Positions 1-10,002 are shown, counted from the stretch's first letter. The stretch: 64,000 nt of DNA from an uncultured Gellertiella sp. (GCF_963457605.1 NZ_OY735139.1:1488001-1552000), one strand, 5' to 3'. The notes: generated by a model not told the origin, from the sequence alone. Translations and numbers: made by a program.

Positions 1-146
1 TCCCGGTTGGTCGCCTCGATGGCGGCAAGCGCACCGGCATAGCCCTGGCCCGCCGGTCCGGCATAGGAGCCCGAGCGGGAAAAGAGCACGCCAACCGGTA
101 CCTTGATCTTTTCTGCCAAAACTGCCCCCAAACGCCAAAAGCCCAC
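1..146 (-). CDS. ABC-type amide/urea substrate-binding protein family, N-terminal fragment
   Basis: Partial gene running off the left edge; only about 48 N-terminal residues are present. The translation reads AEKIKVPVGVLFSRSG followed by SYAGPAGQGYAGALAAIEA, which matches the first beta strand and ligand loop of the periplasmic binding-protein fold used by urea/amide receptors (AmiC/FmdD-like; the IPVGVLFS.SG..A pattern is family knowledge). No signal peptide is visible. The frame is open back to about position 189, so the start is uncertain: GTG at 146 is used here, and TTG at 131 or 119 are alternatives. If no secretion signal exists, an AmiC-like cytoplasmic sensor is as likely as a transporter component. 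Confidence 0.55.
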   Translation of the reverse strand, partial: MGFWRLGAVLAEKIKVPVGVLFSRSGSYAGPAGQGYAGALAAIEATNR

Positions 147-321
147 AGAAGCGCGGAAGCTTCCGTGAGGCGTAACTGCCCAGACATTTCAAGATGTATG
201 CAGGAGAATAGAATTGGCCGGCGGCAGGAGTCAAGCGTCTTTGCGGGCTTCGGATCACCGGCACCAACAGATGCTTTCCGGCCTTGTCCGCTCCGATTGA
301 CTCGCTGTTCATTTTGTGATC

Positions 322-347
322 AATGACGAAATATGAAATTCGTCATT
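322..347. promoter_or_regulatory. Perfect inverted repeat, probable TetR operator
   Basis: Arms AATGACGAA and TTCGTCATT (9 bp, no mismatch) flank an 8-bp spacer, 37 bp upstream of the tetR start. TetR-family repressors usually bind such palindromes over their own promoter, so autoregulation and control of the downstream efflux genes is inferred. Confidence 0.7.
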
Positions 348-383
348 ATTAATCCATCAATATTCAGAAACTGAGCACCAGCA

Positions 384-998
384 ATGACCGACAGCACCCA
401 TGACGACAATGTGAACAGAATTCTGGAGAGCGCCGAGCGGCTGTTCCGGGTCTATGGTTATTCGAAGACCAATGTCGCCGACATCGCCCGGGATCTCGGC
501 ATGTCGCCCGCCAATATCTACCGGTTCTTCCGCTCCAAATCCGACATTCACGAGGCGCTTGCCCGCAAGATCCTGGCGGGCAAGGACCAGCTGTCGCATG
601 CCATTGCCGCCCTTGACCTTCCCGCCGGGGAGCGGCTGCGCCGCTACGTTCTCGAAATGCACCGGGTGACGGTCGAGACCCTCATGGATGCCGAAAAGGT
701 CCACGAGATGGTGGTCATCGCCATGGAGCAGCAGTGGGGCGTGATCGAAGCCCATATCGAGGGCCAGTGCCAGATCGTCGAGGCCATCATCCGCGACGGC
801 CTCGACCGCAGCGAATTCCCGCCGCAGGACGCGCATCTGGCCGCCAAATGCTTCACCTCCGCCATGACGGCGCTGGTGCATCCGCAATGCGTGTCCCAGT
901 GCCCGCCCCGCAACAACCGCGCAACGCCGGAAGAGATTGCCGAATTTCTCCTGCGCGCGCTGAAATATGTACAGCCCTGTACGACCCCGACCGCGTGA
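384..998 (+). CDS. TetR/AcrR-family transcriptional regulator
   Basis: A 204-residue protein of normal TetR length. The N-terminal HTH domain (about residues 10-56) contains AERLFRVYGYSKTNVADIA and MSPANIYRFFRSKSDI, the classic TetR recognition-helix pattern. The remaining helical part would be the ligand-binding and dimer domain; its ligand is unknown. It is followed 19 bp later by the adaptor and pump genes of an RND system, so it most likely represses the tetR-adaptor-pump operon through the palindrome at 322-347. No strong Shine-Dalgarno precedes the ATG. Confidence 0.9.
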   Translation: MTDSTHDDNVNRILESAERLFRVYGYSKTNVADIARDLGMSPANIYRFFRSKSDIHEALARKILAGKDQLSHAIAALDLPAGERLRRYVLEMHRVTVETLMDAEKVHEMVVIAMEQQWGVIEAHIEGQCQIVEAIIRDGLDRSEFPPQDAHLAAKCFTSAMTALVHPQCVSQCPPRNNRATPEEIAEFLLRALKYVQPCTTPTA

Positions 999-1017
999 AC
1001 CCGAAGGACCAGAAGCC

Positions 1018-2166
1018 ATGAAGCAGCCCCACACCTTTGGCCGCTCGATCAGGACACTATGTGCCACCGCAGGCGCCATCGGCCTTGCAGGCCTGCTGTC
1101 TGCCTGTTCGCCTGAAAAGCCTGAGACCGTTGAAGAAATCCGCCCGGTCAAGGTCGTCCGCCTCGCGCCGACCTCCGAAACGGTGACCCTTGCCTATTCC
1201 GGCTCGGTCAAGCCGCGAACCGAGATGAACATGGGTTTCCGCATCAACGGCAAGATTGTCGAGCGCAATGTCGATATCGGTGCCCGGGTCCACAAGGGCG
1301 ATGTCCTGATGCGGCTGGATGGCGTCGACCTCCAGCTCGCCGTCAGCCGCGCCCGGGCCAGCCTCGATGCCGCCCGCCAGCAATTCGACACCGCCAATGC
1401 CGCCTACCGGCGCGCCGACCAGCTCTATGCCCGGCACACCATCCCGATGGCCGTGCTGGAACAGCGCAAGCTCGCCTATGACCAGGCACTGGCCGGGCAA
1501 ACCTCCGCGAAGTCTTCGCTGGACGAAGTTCGGAACCAGCTCTCCTATGCCGATCTGAAAGCGGACCGCGACGGGGTCGTCACGACGATCAATGCGGATC
1601 GCGGCCAGGTGATCGGTGCCGGCAATGTCGCCATCGTCATTGCGGCTGACGACGAGAAGGAAGTCCAGATTGCCGTTCCGGAAACGGAAATCACCCAGTT
1701 TTCGACCGGGCAGAAGGTCAGGGTCAGGTTCTGGGCCGATGCCGCCCTTGATCTCGACGGCAAGGTGCGGGAGATCGCGGCCAGCGCCGATCCGCTGTCG
1801 CGCACCTTTGCAATCCGGATCAGCCTCAACCCGGATCCGCGCGTGCTGCTTGGCATGACCGCGACCATCGAAGCCGCCCGCAATGGCGCCACGCCAGACA
1901 TGGTGGTGCCGCTGTCGGCGCTCTCCCGGCAGGATGGCAGGACAGTGGCCTGGGTGGTCGATCCGGAAACGGAAAAGGTAACGGCCCATCCGGTGACGAC
2001 CGGCAATTTTGCCGCCGATGGCGTCAAGATCGCCTCGGGTCTTGCCGAAGGTGACCTGGTGGTGATTGCGGGCACCCAGTTCATGACGGACCAGCGCAAG
2101 GTACGCCTGCCCGACGGCCTCAAGGACACGCTTGCCGCTGCCGGCACGCAAAAGCCGTCAAGCTGA
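1018..2166 (+). CDS. RND efflux periplasmic adaptor (membrane fusion lipoprotein)
   Basis: A 382-residue HlyD/AcrA-type adaptor linking an inner-membrane RND pump to an outer-membrane channel. The start at 1018 was chosen because it gives a lipoprotein signal peptide with lipobox LLSAC (Cys30); an upstream in-frame ATG at 967 lies inside tetR. Biotinyl-lipoyl half-motifs flank a coiled-coil hairpin (about residues 95-165, rich in A/R/Q), followed by the beta-barrel and membrane-proximal domains ending near the C-terminus. The pump gene follows after about 104 bp. Substrate is not evident. Confidence 0.9.
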   Translation: MKQPHTFGRSIRTLCATAGAIGLAGLLSACSPEKPETVEEIRPVKVVRLAPTSETVTLAYSGSVKPRTEMNMGFRINGKIVERNVDIGARVHKGDVLMRLDGVDLQLAVSRARASLDAARQQFDTANAAYRRADQLYARHTIPMAVLEQRKLAYDQALAGQTSAKSSLDEVRNQLSYADLKADRDGVVTTINADRGQVIGAGNVAIVIAADDEKEVQIAVPETEITQFSTGQKVRVRFWADAALDLDGKVREIAASADPLSRTFAIRISLNPDPRVLLGMTATIEAARNGATPDMVVPLSALSRQDGRTVAWVVDPETEKVTAHPVTTGNFAADGVKIASGLAEGDLVVIAGTQFMTDQRKVRLPDGLKDTLAAAGTQKPSS

Positions 2167-2270
2167 ACGCCCGCGTCCCTGTCGCAGCCAGCTTTTTCCG
2201 CCTGATGTCCAGGGTCGCCCACTCCGGGTGACCCGGGCCGCCCGCGCTCCAGTGTCTTGAAGGTCCCGCC

Positions 2271-5200
2271 ATGTCGACCCCAGCCTCCGCCCCTGCCACC
2301 GGTTTCAACCTCTCCCGCTGGGCAATCCAGCATCCGGGCATTGCCCGTTTCCTGTTCGGGCTGATCATCATCACCGGGGTGCTCGGACTTGTCAGGATGG
2401 GGCAGAAGGAAGACCCGGATTTCACCTTCCGCGCCATGATCATCCAGGTTGCCTGGCCCGGCTCCTCCATCGAGGAGATGCAGGATCAGGTGGTCAACAA
2501 GATCGAGCGCAAGCTGCAGGAAACCCCGCATCTCGACTATATCCGCTCCTTCAGCCGGGCGGGCAGCGCCATCATCACCATCAACATCAAGGGCGACACC
2601 AAGGGCGATCAGGTCAAGGATGCCTTCTACCAGGTGCGCAAGAAGGTCGGCGACATCAGGAATGAACTGCCCTCCGGCATCTATGGCCCGTTCTTCAACG
2701 ACGAGTTCGGCGATACCTTCATCACGCTGCATGCGCTTTATGGCGATGGCTTCAGCTTTCCCGAGCTGAAACGCTATGCAATCCAGGCCCGCGACATGCT
2801 TCTCGCCACCCCAGGCGTCGAAAAGGCCGTGATCCTCGGCGACCAGCCGCAGAAGATCTTCATCGATGTCTCGACCAAGGCATTGGCCGAGCGCGGGCTC
2901 ACCGTCACCGATATCTCGAAGGGCCTTGCCGGACAGAATGACATGGACCCCGCAGGCACCGTGACCACCGCCGACCGGTCGGTGCGCATCGCGGTCGATG
3001 GCGGCATCACCTCGGTCAGGGATGTCAGCGAGGTCAGGCTTACCTCCGGCCATCAGGTCTTCCGGCTCGGCGATATCGCCCATGTCTATGAGGGGCTTGA
3101 AGATCCCGCCGCGCGCAAGTTCCGTTTCAACGGCAAGGACACGGTGGAACTCGGCGTGGTGATGGCCAAGGGGTTCAAGGTCACCGATGTCGGTACCGCC
3201 GTCGAGGCGACCTATGAGCGGTTCCGCAAGACCCTGCCGGTCGGCGTCAGCGTCGGCCAGATCTCCAACCAGCCGGACGTGGTGCGCGAGGCCATGTCGG
3301 AATTCGGCCATGCGCTGATGGAAGCGCTTGCCATCGTGCTGGTCGTGTCGCTGCTGTCGATCGGCTGGCGCTCGGGCATGGTGATCGCCATCACCATTCC
3401 CCTGGTGCTGGCCGCCACCTTCGCGGTGATGGACCAGTTCGGCATCGAATTGCAGCGCATCTCGCTCGGCGCGCTGATCATCGCGCTCGGCCTTCTGGTA
3501 GATGACGCGATGATCGTCGTCGAACTGATGGAGCGCAAGCTGGAGGAAGGCCTGCCGAAGCTCGAAGCGGCCAGCTTTGCCTATACGTCGACTGCCTTCC
3601 CGATGCTGACGGGCACGCTGATCACCACGGCCGGCTTCATCCCGGTCGGCTTTGCCGCCTCGACAGCGGGCGAATATGTGAGCTCGCTGTTCTACGTGGT
3701 CGGCATTGCGCTGATCTGCTCGTGGATCGTCGCGGTCTATTTCACCCCCTGGCTCGGCTACATGATCCTGCGCCAGCGCCCGCATGCGCCGGGAGAAGGC
3801 CATGACGTGTTCGATACCGGCTTTTACCGGCGGCTGCGCAGCACCGTCACCTGGGCGGTACGCCACCGGGCAATCGTGCTGATGCTGACGCTTGCAGCCT
3901 TTGCCACCAGCATTTACGGCTTCCGCTTCATCCCGCAGAATTTCTTCCCGCAATCCTCCCGCCCGGAAATCCTCGTCGACATGTGGCTGCCGGAAGGAAC
4001 CGCCATCGGTGAGGTCGAGCGGCAGGCCAAGGCGCTGGAAGCCCGGATCATCGACGATCAGGACAAGAATTTCGTCGCCACCTTTATCGGCGAAGGCGCG
4101 CCGCGCTTCTTCCTGCCGCTCGACCAGCAGCTGCGCAATCCGAATTTCGCGCAGTTGCTGGTGATGGCGAGGGATGTTCCGTCACGCGAACGGCTGATCC
4201 TGAAGCTGCGAGGCATTCTCGCACAGGATTTCCCGACGGTGCGCTCCAAGGTCGACCGCCTGTTCCTCGGCCCCCCCGTCGGCTGGCCGGTGCAGATGCG
4301 GGTTTCCGGACCTGACCGCAGCGAGGTTCGCAAGATCGCCGACCAGGTGCGTGCGGTCTACATGAAGAACCCGTTGCTCTCGGCCATTCACGACGACTGG
4401 CTGGAGCCCGTCCCGGCGATGAAGCTGGTGATCGACCAGGATCGTGCCCGCGCCCTCGGCGTCTCCTCGCAGCGCGTGCGGCAGATGCTGCAGGTGGCGA
4501 TGTCAGGCGCGCCGCTGTCGGAATTCCGCTCCGGCGAGGAAACCATTTCCATCGTGGTGCGTGAGCCTGAACAGAGCCGCTCGCTGCTGACGGCGGTCAA
4601 TTCCGTCTATGTCCCGACCGACCTTGGCCGCTTCGTGCCGGTCTCGCAGGTGGCGCATGTGGTGCCGGTGCTGGACAACGGCATCGAATGGCGGCGCGAC
4701 CGGATGCCGACCATCACGGTTCGCGGCGTGACGCCGGATCAGGTGCAGTCGAACGAGGTGGCCAATACGGTCTTTGCCGATCTGAAGCCGCTGCGCGACA
4801 GCCTGCCCGAGGGCTACAAGATCGAAATCCAGGGTGGGGTCGAGGAATCCGCCAACAGCCAGGCCTCGATTGCCGCCAAGGCGCCGGTCATGCTGATCGT
4901 CATGCTTCTGCTGCTGATGGCGCAGCTCCAGCATTTCGGCAAGGCGATGCTGGTGCTGGCCACCGGCCCGCTCGGCATCATCGGCGCTGCCGCTGCGCTG
5001 TTGATCAGCGGCTCGCCCTTCGGCTTTGTCGCCATTCTCGGCGTCATCGCGCTGCTCGGCATCATCATCCGCAATTCGATCATCCTGATCGACCAGATCG
5101 ACCAGGACATTGCGGCGGGCATCGAGCGCAGCGAGGCGATCATCGGTTCGACCGTGCGCCGGTTCCGGCCGATCGTGCTGACCGCGCTCACCGCCGTGCT

Positions 5201-5411
5201 GGCGCTGATCCCGATCTCGCGCGGTGCCTTCTGGGGGCCTCTCGCCTATGCGATGATGGGCGGCATCCTGATTGCCACGGTGCTGACCATTCTGGTGCTG
5301 CCCGCAGCCTATGCGCTGTTTTTCGGACGCGCACCGCGTGGCCATGAACCGGCTCCGGTACCGCTGCAGGAGGACGATCAGCCGAAAGCCTCCGTCAGCG
5401 CCGGCATCTGA
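2271..5411 (+). CDS. RND-family efflux pump, inner-membrane transporter (AcrB/HAE-like)
   Basis: 1046 residues, the normal size for an RND pump with 12 transmembrane segments and two large periplasmic loops. TM1 sits near residues 20-40 (HPGIARFLFGLIIITGVLGL). TM4 carries the proton-relay pair in LGLLVDDAMIVVELMERKLE (Asp-Asp around residues 408-409). The repeat half has the matching IALLGIIIRNSIILIDQI segment. The set regulator-adaptor-pump without an outer-membrane factor is common in alphaproteobacteria; a TolC protein encoded elsewhere would complete it. Drug or solvent export is inferred; metal specificity is not supported. Confidence 0.93.
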   Translation: MSTPASAPATGFNLSRWAIQHPGIARFLFGLIIITGVLGLVRMGQKEDPDFTFRAMIIQVAWPGSSIEEMQDQVVNKIERKLQETPHLDYIRSFSRAGSAIITINIKGDTKGDQVKDAFYQVRKKVGDIRNELPSGIYGPFFNDEFGDTFITLHALYGDGFSFPELKRYAIQARDMLLATPGVEKAVILGDQPQKIFIDVSTKALAERGLTVTDISKGLAGQNDMDPAGTVTTADRSVRIAVDGGITSVRDVSEVRLTSGHQVFRLGDIAHVYEGLEDPAARKFRFNGKDTVELGVVMAKGFKVTDVGTAVEATYERFRKTLPVGVSVGQISNQPDVVREAMSEFGHALMEALAIVLVVSLLSIGWRSGMVIAITIPLVLAATFAVMDQFGIELQRISLGALIIALGLLVDDAMIVVELMERKLEEGLPKLEAASFAYTSTAFPMLTGTLITTAGFIPVGFAASTAGEYVSSLFYVVGIALICSWIVAVYFTPWLGYMILRQRPHAPGEGHDVFDTGFYRRLRSTVTWAVRHRAIVLMLTLAAFATSIYGFRFIPQNFFPQSSRPEILVDMWLPEGTAIGEVERQAKALEARIIDDQDKNFVATFIGEGAPRFFLPLDQQLRNPNFAQLLVMARDVPSRERLILKLRGILAQDFPTVRSKVDRLFLGPPVGWPVQMRVSGPDRSEVRKIADQVRAVYMKNPLLSAIHDDWLEPVPAMKLVIDQDRARALGVSSQRVRQMLQVAMSGAPLSEFRSGEETISIVVREPEQSRSLLTAVNSVYVPTDLGRFVPVSQVAHVVPVLDNGIEWRRDRMPTITVRGVTPDQVQSNEVANTVFADLKPLRDSLPEGYKIEIQGGVEESANSQASIAAKAPVMLIVMLLLLMAQLQHFGKAMLVLATGPLGIIGAAAALLISGSPFGFVAILGVIALLGIIIRNSIILIDQIDQDIAAGIERSEAIIGSTVRRFRPIVLTALTAVLALIPISRGAFWGPLAYAMMGGILIATVLTILVLPAAYALFFGRAPRGHEPAPVPLQEDDQPKASVSAGI

Positions 5412-5426
5412 GCGACGGTCGGGAGA

Positions 5427-5864
5427 TCAGATCACCAGATCGATGATCGCCCGCACTGCCTGGGCTGCCTCGGCACCCTTCTTGAGGAAATGGGCGTGGT
5501 AGAACGCGCCGTGTTCCTTCGTCGGCTGGAAATGGTGCGGGGTGAGCGAGACGGAGAAGGTCGGCACGCCGGTCGCCATCTGGGCGTCCATCAGGCCTGA
5601 GACCACCGCCTGCGCGACAAAATCGTGGCGGTAGATCCCGCCATCCACGACAAGGGCGGCACAGACGATGGCGTCGAATTTGCCGGTCGTGGCAAGCTTC
5701 TTTGCCAGCAACGGCATTTCAAAAGCACCGGGCACATCATAGACGGCGATGTCGGCGGCCCTCGCGTTCTGTTCCATATCGGCACGAAAGCCGACAAGCG
5801 TCTGATCGACGATATCGGCATGCCACCGCGCCTTGACGAAGGCAACTCTGATCGGTTTTGTCAT
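5427..5864 (-). CDS. ribH2: 6,7-dimethyl-8-ribityllumazine synthase, RibH2 type
   Basis: 145 residues. It condenses 5-amino-6-ribitylaminouracil with dihydroxybutanone phosphate in riboflavin synthesis. The sequence carries ARWHADIVDQ near the N-terminus, DVPGAFEMPLLAKKLA, DGGIYRHDFVAQAV with the catalytic His, and SLTPHHFQPTKEHGAFYHAH. This pattern is that of the Brucella/rhizobial type II (decameric) lumazine synthase rather than the icosahedral RibH1. The start at 5864 (MTKPIRVAFVKARW) matches the family length; the frame is open 38 codons further upstream. It converges with the RND gene and is divergent from pepT. No FMN riboswitch was found upstream. Confidence 0.92.
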   Translation of the reverse strand: MTKPIRVAFVKARWHADIVDQTLVGFRADMEQNARAADIAVYDVPGAFEMPLLAKKLATTGKFDAIVCAALVVDGGIYRHDFVAQAVVSGLMDAQMATGVPTFSVSLTPHHFQPTKEHGAFYHAHFLKKGAEAAQAVRAIIDLVI

Positions 5865-6126
5865 GAATTCAATGGTCCTGGGTTCGGTAGATCCGGAATG
5901 GGCGTGTCCGACTGTGCCTTCGCAAACCTGCCCCTCACCTGTCAAGCGGCGACGAAGCGGGGCAAAAGCCCGACACATCGGGCCAAAACAGCCATTTTCC
6001 GGAAGCGGATGGCCATACCCTTGCGAAAATCTTCGGCAACCGTCTGGATTGGCGATATCGAATGCGGCACTTTGCTTTCCATGCCAAGTGCCACACCCGC
6101 CCCGCCAAAGCCGGAGAACCGCCGAG

Positions 6127-7359
6127 ATGACCGAGCCTGTTGTTGACCGCTTCCTGCGTTACGTCGTCATCGATACCCAGTCCGATCCGAACTCGGACAC
6201 CCAGCCTTCCACCGAAAAACAGAAGGATCTCGGCGATTTGTTGGTCCGTGAACTGCACCGGATCGGCGTCGCCGATGCCGTGCTCGACGAACATGGCTAT
6301 GTCTATGCGACCATTCCGGCCAATACGGCCAAGCATGTGCCGGTCATCTGCTTCTGCTCGCACATGGATACGGCCCCCGATTTCACCGGCACCGGCGTGA
6401 AGCCGACGGTCATCGAGAATTACCGGGGCGGCGACATCACGCTTTCCGGCGATCCCAGCCAGGTGATCCGGGTGGCGGATCATCCCGAGCTTGTGAACCA
6501 GATCGGCAATGACATCATCACCACCGATGGCACCACCCTGCTCGGTGCCGACGACAAGGCCGGGATTGCCGAAATCATGACGGCGGCGGAAATCCTCGTC
6601 AGCCGCAAGGATCTGAAGCACGGCAAGATCCGCATTCTCTTCACCCCGGACGAGGAAATCGGGCGCGGCGTCGACAAGGTCGACATAAAGCGGCTCGGTG
6701 CCGATTTCGCCTATACGATGGATGGCGAGACGGCGGGCCATATCGAGGACGAAACCTTTTCCGCCGATGGCGTCGACATCACCATCGAAGGCGTGGCGAT
6801 CCATCCGGGTTTTGCCAGGGACAGGATGGAAAACGCAATCCGCATCGCCGCTGCGATCATTGACCGGCTGCCCGCGGATCTGAGGCCGGAGACCACCGAC
6901 GGGCGTCAGGGTTTCATCCATCCGACCCAGGTGACCAGCGCGATGGACAGCGCCAGACTGAGCTTCATCATCCGCGATTTCACCGAGGAAGGGCTTGCCG
7001 AAAAGGAAAAGCTGCTGGAAGACATCCTGAAGCAGGTGATGGCCGGTTACCCGCGCTCGCGCCCCACCTTCACTGTCCGCCAGCAATATCGCAACATGAA
7101 GATGGTGGTCGACCGCCATCCCGAAATCATCGACAATGCGCTCGAGGCGATCCGGCGGGCGGGAATGGAGCCGGTGCAGGGCAGCATTCGCGGCGGCACC
7201 GATGGCTCGCGCCTGTCCTTCATGGGCCTGCCCTGCCCCAATCTCTTTGCCGGTGGCCACGCCTTCCATTCGCCGCTGGAATGGATCAGCCGTCAGGACA
7301 AGGAAAGAGCGGTGCAGACGATTGTCGAACTCGCGCAGGTCTGGGAAGAGCGGGCCTGA
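6127..7359 (+). CDS. pepT: Peptidase T (tripeptide aminopeptidase, M20B)
   Basis: 410 residues, the usual length for PepT, a cytosolic di-zinc enzyme releasing the N-terminal residue of tripeptides. Zinc ligands and catalytic residues are visible in CFCSHMDTAPDFTG (His79, Asp81), LLGADDKAGIAEI (bridging Asp), TPDEEIGRG (general base Glu-Glu) and TMDGE, with the last ligand region near FAGGHAFHSPLEW. The start at 6127 follows a GGAGAACCGCCGAG leader; the open frame extends about 100 codons further upstream but that part overlaps ribH2 on the other strand and lacks family similarity. Confidence 0.94.
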   Translation: MTEPVVDRFLRYVVIDTQSDPNSDTQPSTEKQKDLGDLLVRELHRIGVADAVLDEHGYVYATIPANTAKHVPVICFCSHMDTAPDFTGTGVKPTVIENYRGGDITLSGDPSQVIRVADHPELVNQIGNDIITTDGTTLLGADDKAGIAEIMTAAEILVSRKDLKHGKIRILFTPDEEIGRGVDKVDIKRLGADFAYTMDGETAGHIEDETFSADGVDITIEGVAIHPGFARDRMENAIRIAAAIIDRLPADLRPETTDGRQGFIHPTQVTSAMDSARLSFIIRDFTEEGLAEKEKLLEDILKQVMAGYPRSRPTFTVRQQYRNMKMVVDRHPEIIDNALEAIRRAGMEPVQGSIRGGTDGSRLSFMGLPCPNLFAGGHAFHSPLEWISRQDKERAVQTIVELAQVWEERA

Positions 7360-7388
7360 GGCAATCTGGTCCGCCCGTGGCCCCCGTG

Positions 7389-9405
7389 TCAGGGGCAGGC
7401 ATAGAGGATCGGCATCAGCCCGGCAATCGCCCGGAACCTTTCCCAGGACTTTGCCTCCGGCCTCGTCCAGGCGCTTTCGGCAAGGGCTGAGAGGCGGGGG
7501 AAAACCAGCCGGTCGAAGACCGCGCGATCGGACATCGGCTCCGACCAGATGCAGGCCTGAATGCCGAGCAGGAGCTGCTTCTGGCTTTCCGTCCAGCCTT
7601 CGACCGGATCGAAACCATAGAGCTTTTCCGGCTCCGACCAGCCGGCCCAGCTTGCGCCCGGTTCGTCCCAATCCGGGCTGTTGGCCATGTCGAGATAATA
7701 GACCTGGCCAGGGCAGACCACCATCCGGTAGCCTTCACCGGCAAGGGCTGCCGAGACCTCCACATTCCGCCAGCCGCAGAGATAGGTTTTCGCCTTGTCG
7801 ATGACATCGCCGTGCGCCGCCTCCTCCCAGCCGCCGGTGATGCAGCCCCGGGAGGCAAGGAAAGTCTGGATGCGCGCAAGGAATCGCGCCTGCAGTACCG
7901 CGGCCCCGGAGCCCTGGATATCGTCGGCCCCATGGGTGTTGGTAAAGACATTGAGGCGCTTTGCATGGGCCTGCGCCACGGCGGGTCCTGCAAGGCTTTC
8001 CAGCATCTCGAGCGCTTCCGGCGATCCCGACCAGGCCCCGAGCGGCACCTCGTCGGCCCCGACATGGATGGTGCGGAACGGGAACAGCGCAATCAGCTCG
8101 TCAAGGATCGTCTCCAGCACCGCATAGGTCTTGTCGCGGGCGGGGTTGACGCAATTGTCGGGAAACCCCTGCACCGAATGATAGTGGCCGGTCTCGGCCG
8201 GGGTCGCGCAGTTCCGGCAGGGCCTGAAGCAGGGCAAAGCAATGGCCGGGAAGGTCTATTTCCGGCACCACCTCGATGCCGAGCGAGCCCGCGAAGGCGA
8301 CGATTTCGCGCACCGCTTGCCTGCTGTAATAGCCGCCTGTCGGTTCGGGTCCGGAACCGAGCAGCGGCGGGATCGGCAGACCGTGGCCGCGCCAGGCACC
8401 GATTTCCGTCAGCGACGGATAGGCCTCGATCTCCACCCGCCATGCCTCGTCGTCAGACAGGTGCCAGTGGAAGCGGTTGAGCTTGTTCCAGGCCATGATG
8501 GCGAGCAGCTTGCGGATTTCCGCCGTGCCGTAGAACTGCCGCGCCACATCGAGGTGCAAGCCCCGCCAGCCCATCGACGGCTGGTCACGGATCTCGCCCG
8601 AAACCGGAAAGGTGAAGGAATCGGGATGGCTGCGCGCGCCGCGCCAGATCTGGCCGAGCGTTACCAGCCCGTAGACAAGGCCCGTCCTGTCCCCGGCGCT
8701 GATCGTCACGCGACCATCACCGAAGCCAATCCTGTAAGCCTCGGCCGCAAATCCCCCGGCAAGGTCGAGCAGAACCGGCATGCCGCCTTCCGCCAGGGGA
8801 CGGACGATGCCTTCGACGCCAAACAGTGTCGCGGTGAGCGTTTCGAACGCCTGTGCGGCTTGCGTGGCGACGGGATCCCCTGCCTGAAGCGCCAGGCCCT
8901 CAGGACAGGTGCGCGAACCCGCGACCGCAACATGGTCCGGCCAGGGGATGATCGACACCGCCACCGGCGGATTGCGCGGCACCGGATAGATCTCCGCCCC
9001 CCGCTTCAAGGGCGCATTGTTGCCTCTGCAAACGGTTTGGCCGACGGACACGGCGACCGTCGAGCCATCGGCAAGCGCCAGATAGGCATTGCGGGCGCCA
9101 TCGGTCCAGTGCTGCAAATTGTAGCTGAGCTGCCGCACCGTCAGCGTCCAGGTCGCGCCGGGCTCAAGCACGAACCCTTCCGGCGGATCGAATTCGCTGA
9201 AATTCGACAGCCACTTGCGCAGGCTGCCGCCCTCGACTTCGGCCTGCGGGTCGAGCCGTCCGGGCCCGCCGACGACCAGCCGGAAACCGGAGAGCGGTTC
9301 CCGGCCGCCATTTTGAAGGGTCAGGACATAGGCAGGCTGGTCCCCCTCCGCAGCGGGTACCCAGGTGGTTTCAAGCGTGATCTTCGGCTGACGGGAAAAG
9401 GACAT
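7389..9405 (-). pseudogene. Beta-N-acetylhexosaminidase (GH20), interrupted by a single-base frameshift
   Basis: Two adjoining frames together encode one GH20 enzyme of about 671 residues. The 5' part (9405 to about 8200) has the GH20b domain and the start of the catalytic barrel (GWRGLHLDVARQF, FHWHLSDDEAWRVEI, VVPEIDLPGHC). The 3' part (about 8210 to 7389) carries the catalytic Asp-Glu in TIHVGADEVPLGAW. The frames separate at a run of four C on the coding strand (8200-8203), where LPELRDP should continue as AETGHYHSVQGF; the total span of 2017 nt is one base over a multiple of three, consistent with one inserted base. As written, the enzyme would lack its catalytic residues. It could equally be a sequencing error. 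It sits 21 bp behind the GNAT gene, so the two form an operon likely acting on GlcNAc-containing oligosaccharides. Confidence 0.85.
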
Positions 9406-9426
9406 GGCGCACCTTCATGGCGGGTG

Positions 9427-9897
9427 TCAGAACTGGAGCATTCCGGCATAGATGCCGGGTGCGGAATCGGGGATCATCACCGCCCCAACGGTCTTCTCGT
9501 AAAAGCTGGACGGGCCGACCGCGCCGATGATCGCATAGGCATAGCCCATGGATTTCAGATCCATCAGGCTTGCCAGAAGCAGGGCATGGCCGATCCCGAG
9601 ACCCCGCGCCTCTTCCTCGACGCCCGTGGGGCCGAAGAAGCCCCTCGCTGTCGTTTCGTGGCAGGCAAAGCCGAGCAGCCGGTTGTCGCGGGTGGCGACA
9701 AAAGAGGTCGGCGGCTGGCGCGTCATGGCAATGGCGGTCTCGCTGGCCCAGCGCGGGTTGAATTTTTCCCGCACCCAGTCCGTGACAAAATGCGCTTCCG
9801 GTGCCAGCGCCCGGCGGATGCTGACACCGGCCGTTTCCATGCGCGCCGTCACCGACGCGTCCGCCCCGATTGGAGAAAGATTGACGAGATAATCCAA
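9427..9897 (-). CDS. GNAT-family N-acetyltransferase
   Basis: 156 residues, one GNAT domain. The acetyl-CoA pyrophosphate-binding loop is seen as VEEEARGLGIGHALLLASL (about residues 95-113), preceded by strand FVATRDNRLLGFAC. The acceptor cannot be predicted. It is the first gene of a two-gene operon with the GH20 hexosaminidase (21 bp apart), which hints at amino-sugar metabolism. A palindrome lies 106 bp upstream at 10003-10017. Confidence 0.85.
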   Translation of the reverse strand: MDYLVNLSPIGADASVTARMETAGVSIRRALAPEAHFVTDWVREKFNPRWASETAIAMTRQPPTSFVATRDNRLLGFACHETTARGFFGPTGVEEEARGLGIGHALLLASLMDLKSMGYAYAIIGAVGPSSFYEKTVGAVMIPDSAPGIYAGMLQF

Positions 9898-10002
9898 GCT
9901 TCACAGGCTCCCTTGTTTCACGGCCAATGACAGTGCGAACCGGCTGCTTCCGCCCCTCACCGCCGCGTTTCGGACGGCTGCCCCGAATCGTAGTCAACCA
10001 AA

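Noticed and set aside
1545-3953. Long minus-strand frame of about 800 codons opposite the RND genes
   Set aside because: A typical high-GC antisense frame: no domain, biased His/Arg/Asp composition, and fully covered by certain genes on the plus strand.
5865-6126. Possible FMN riboswitch upstream of ribH2
   Set aside because: The conserved RFN blocks (GGTGAAATTCCC-like and the downstream GATGGGAG-like parts) are absent on both strands.
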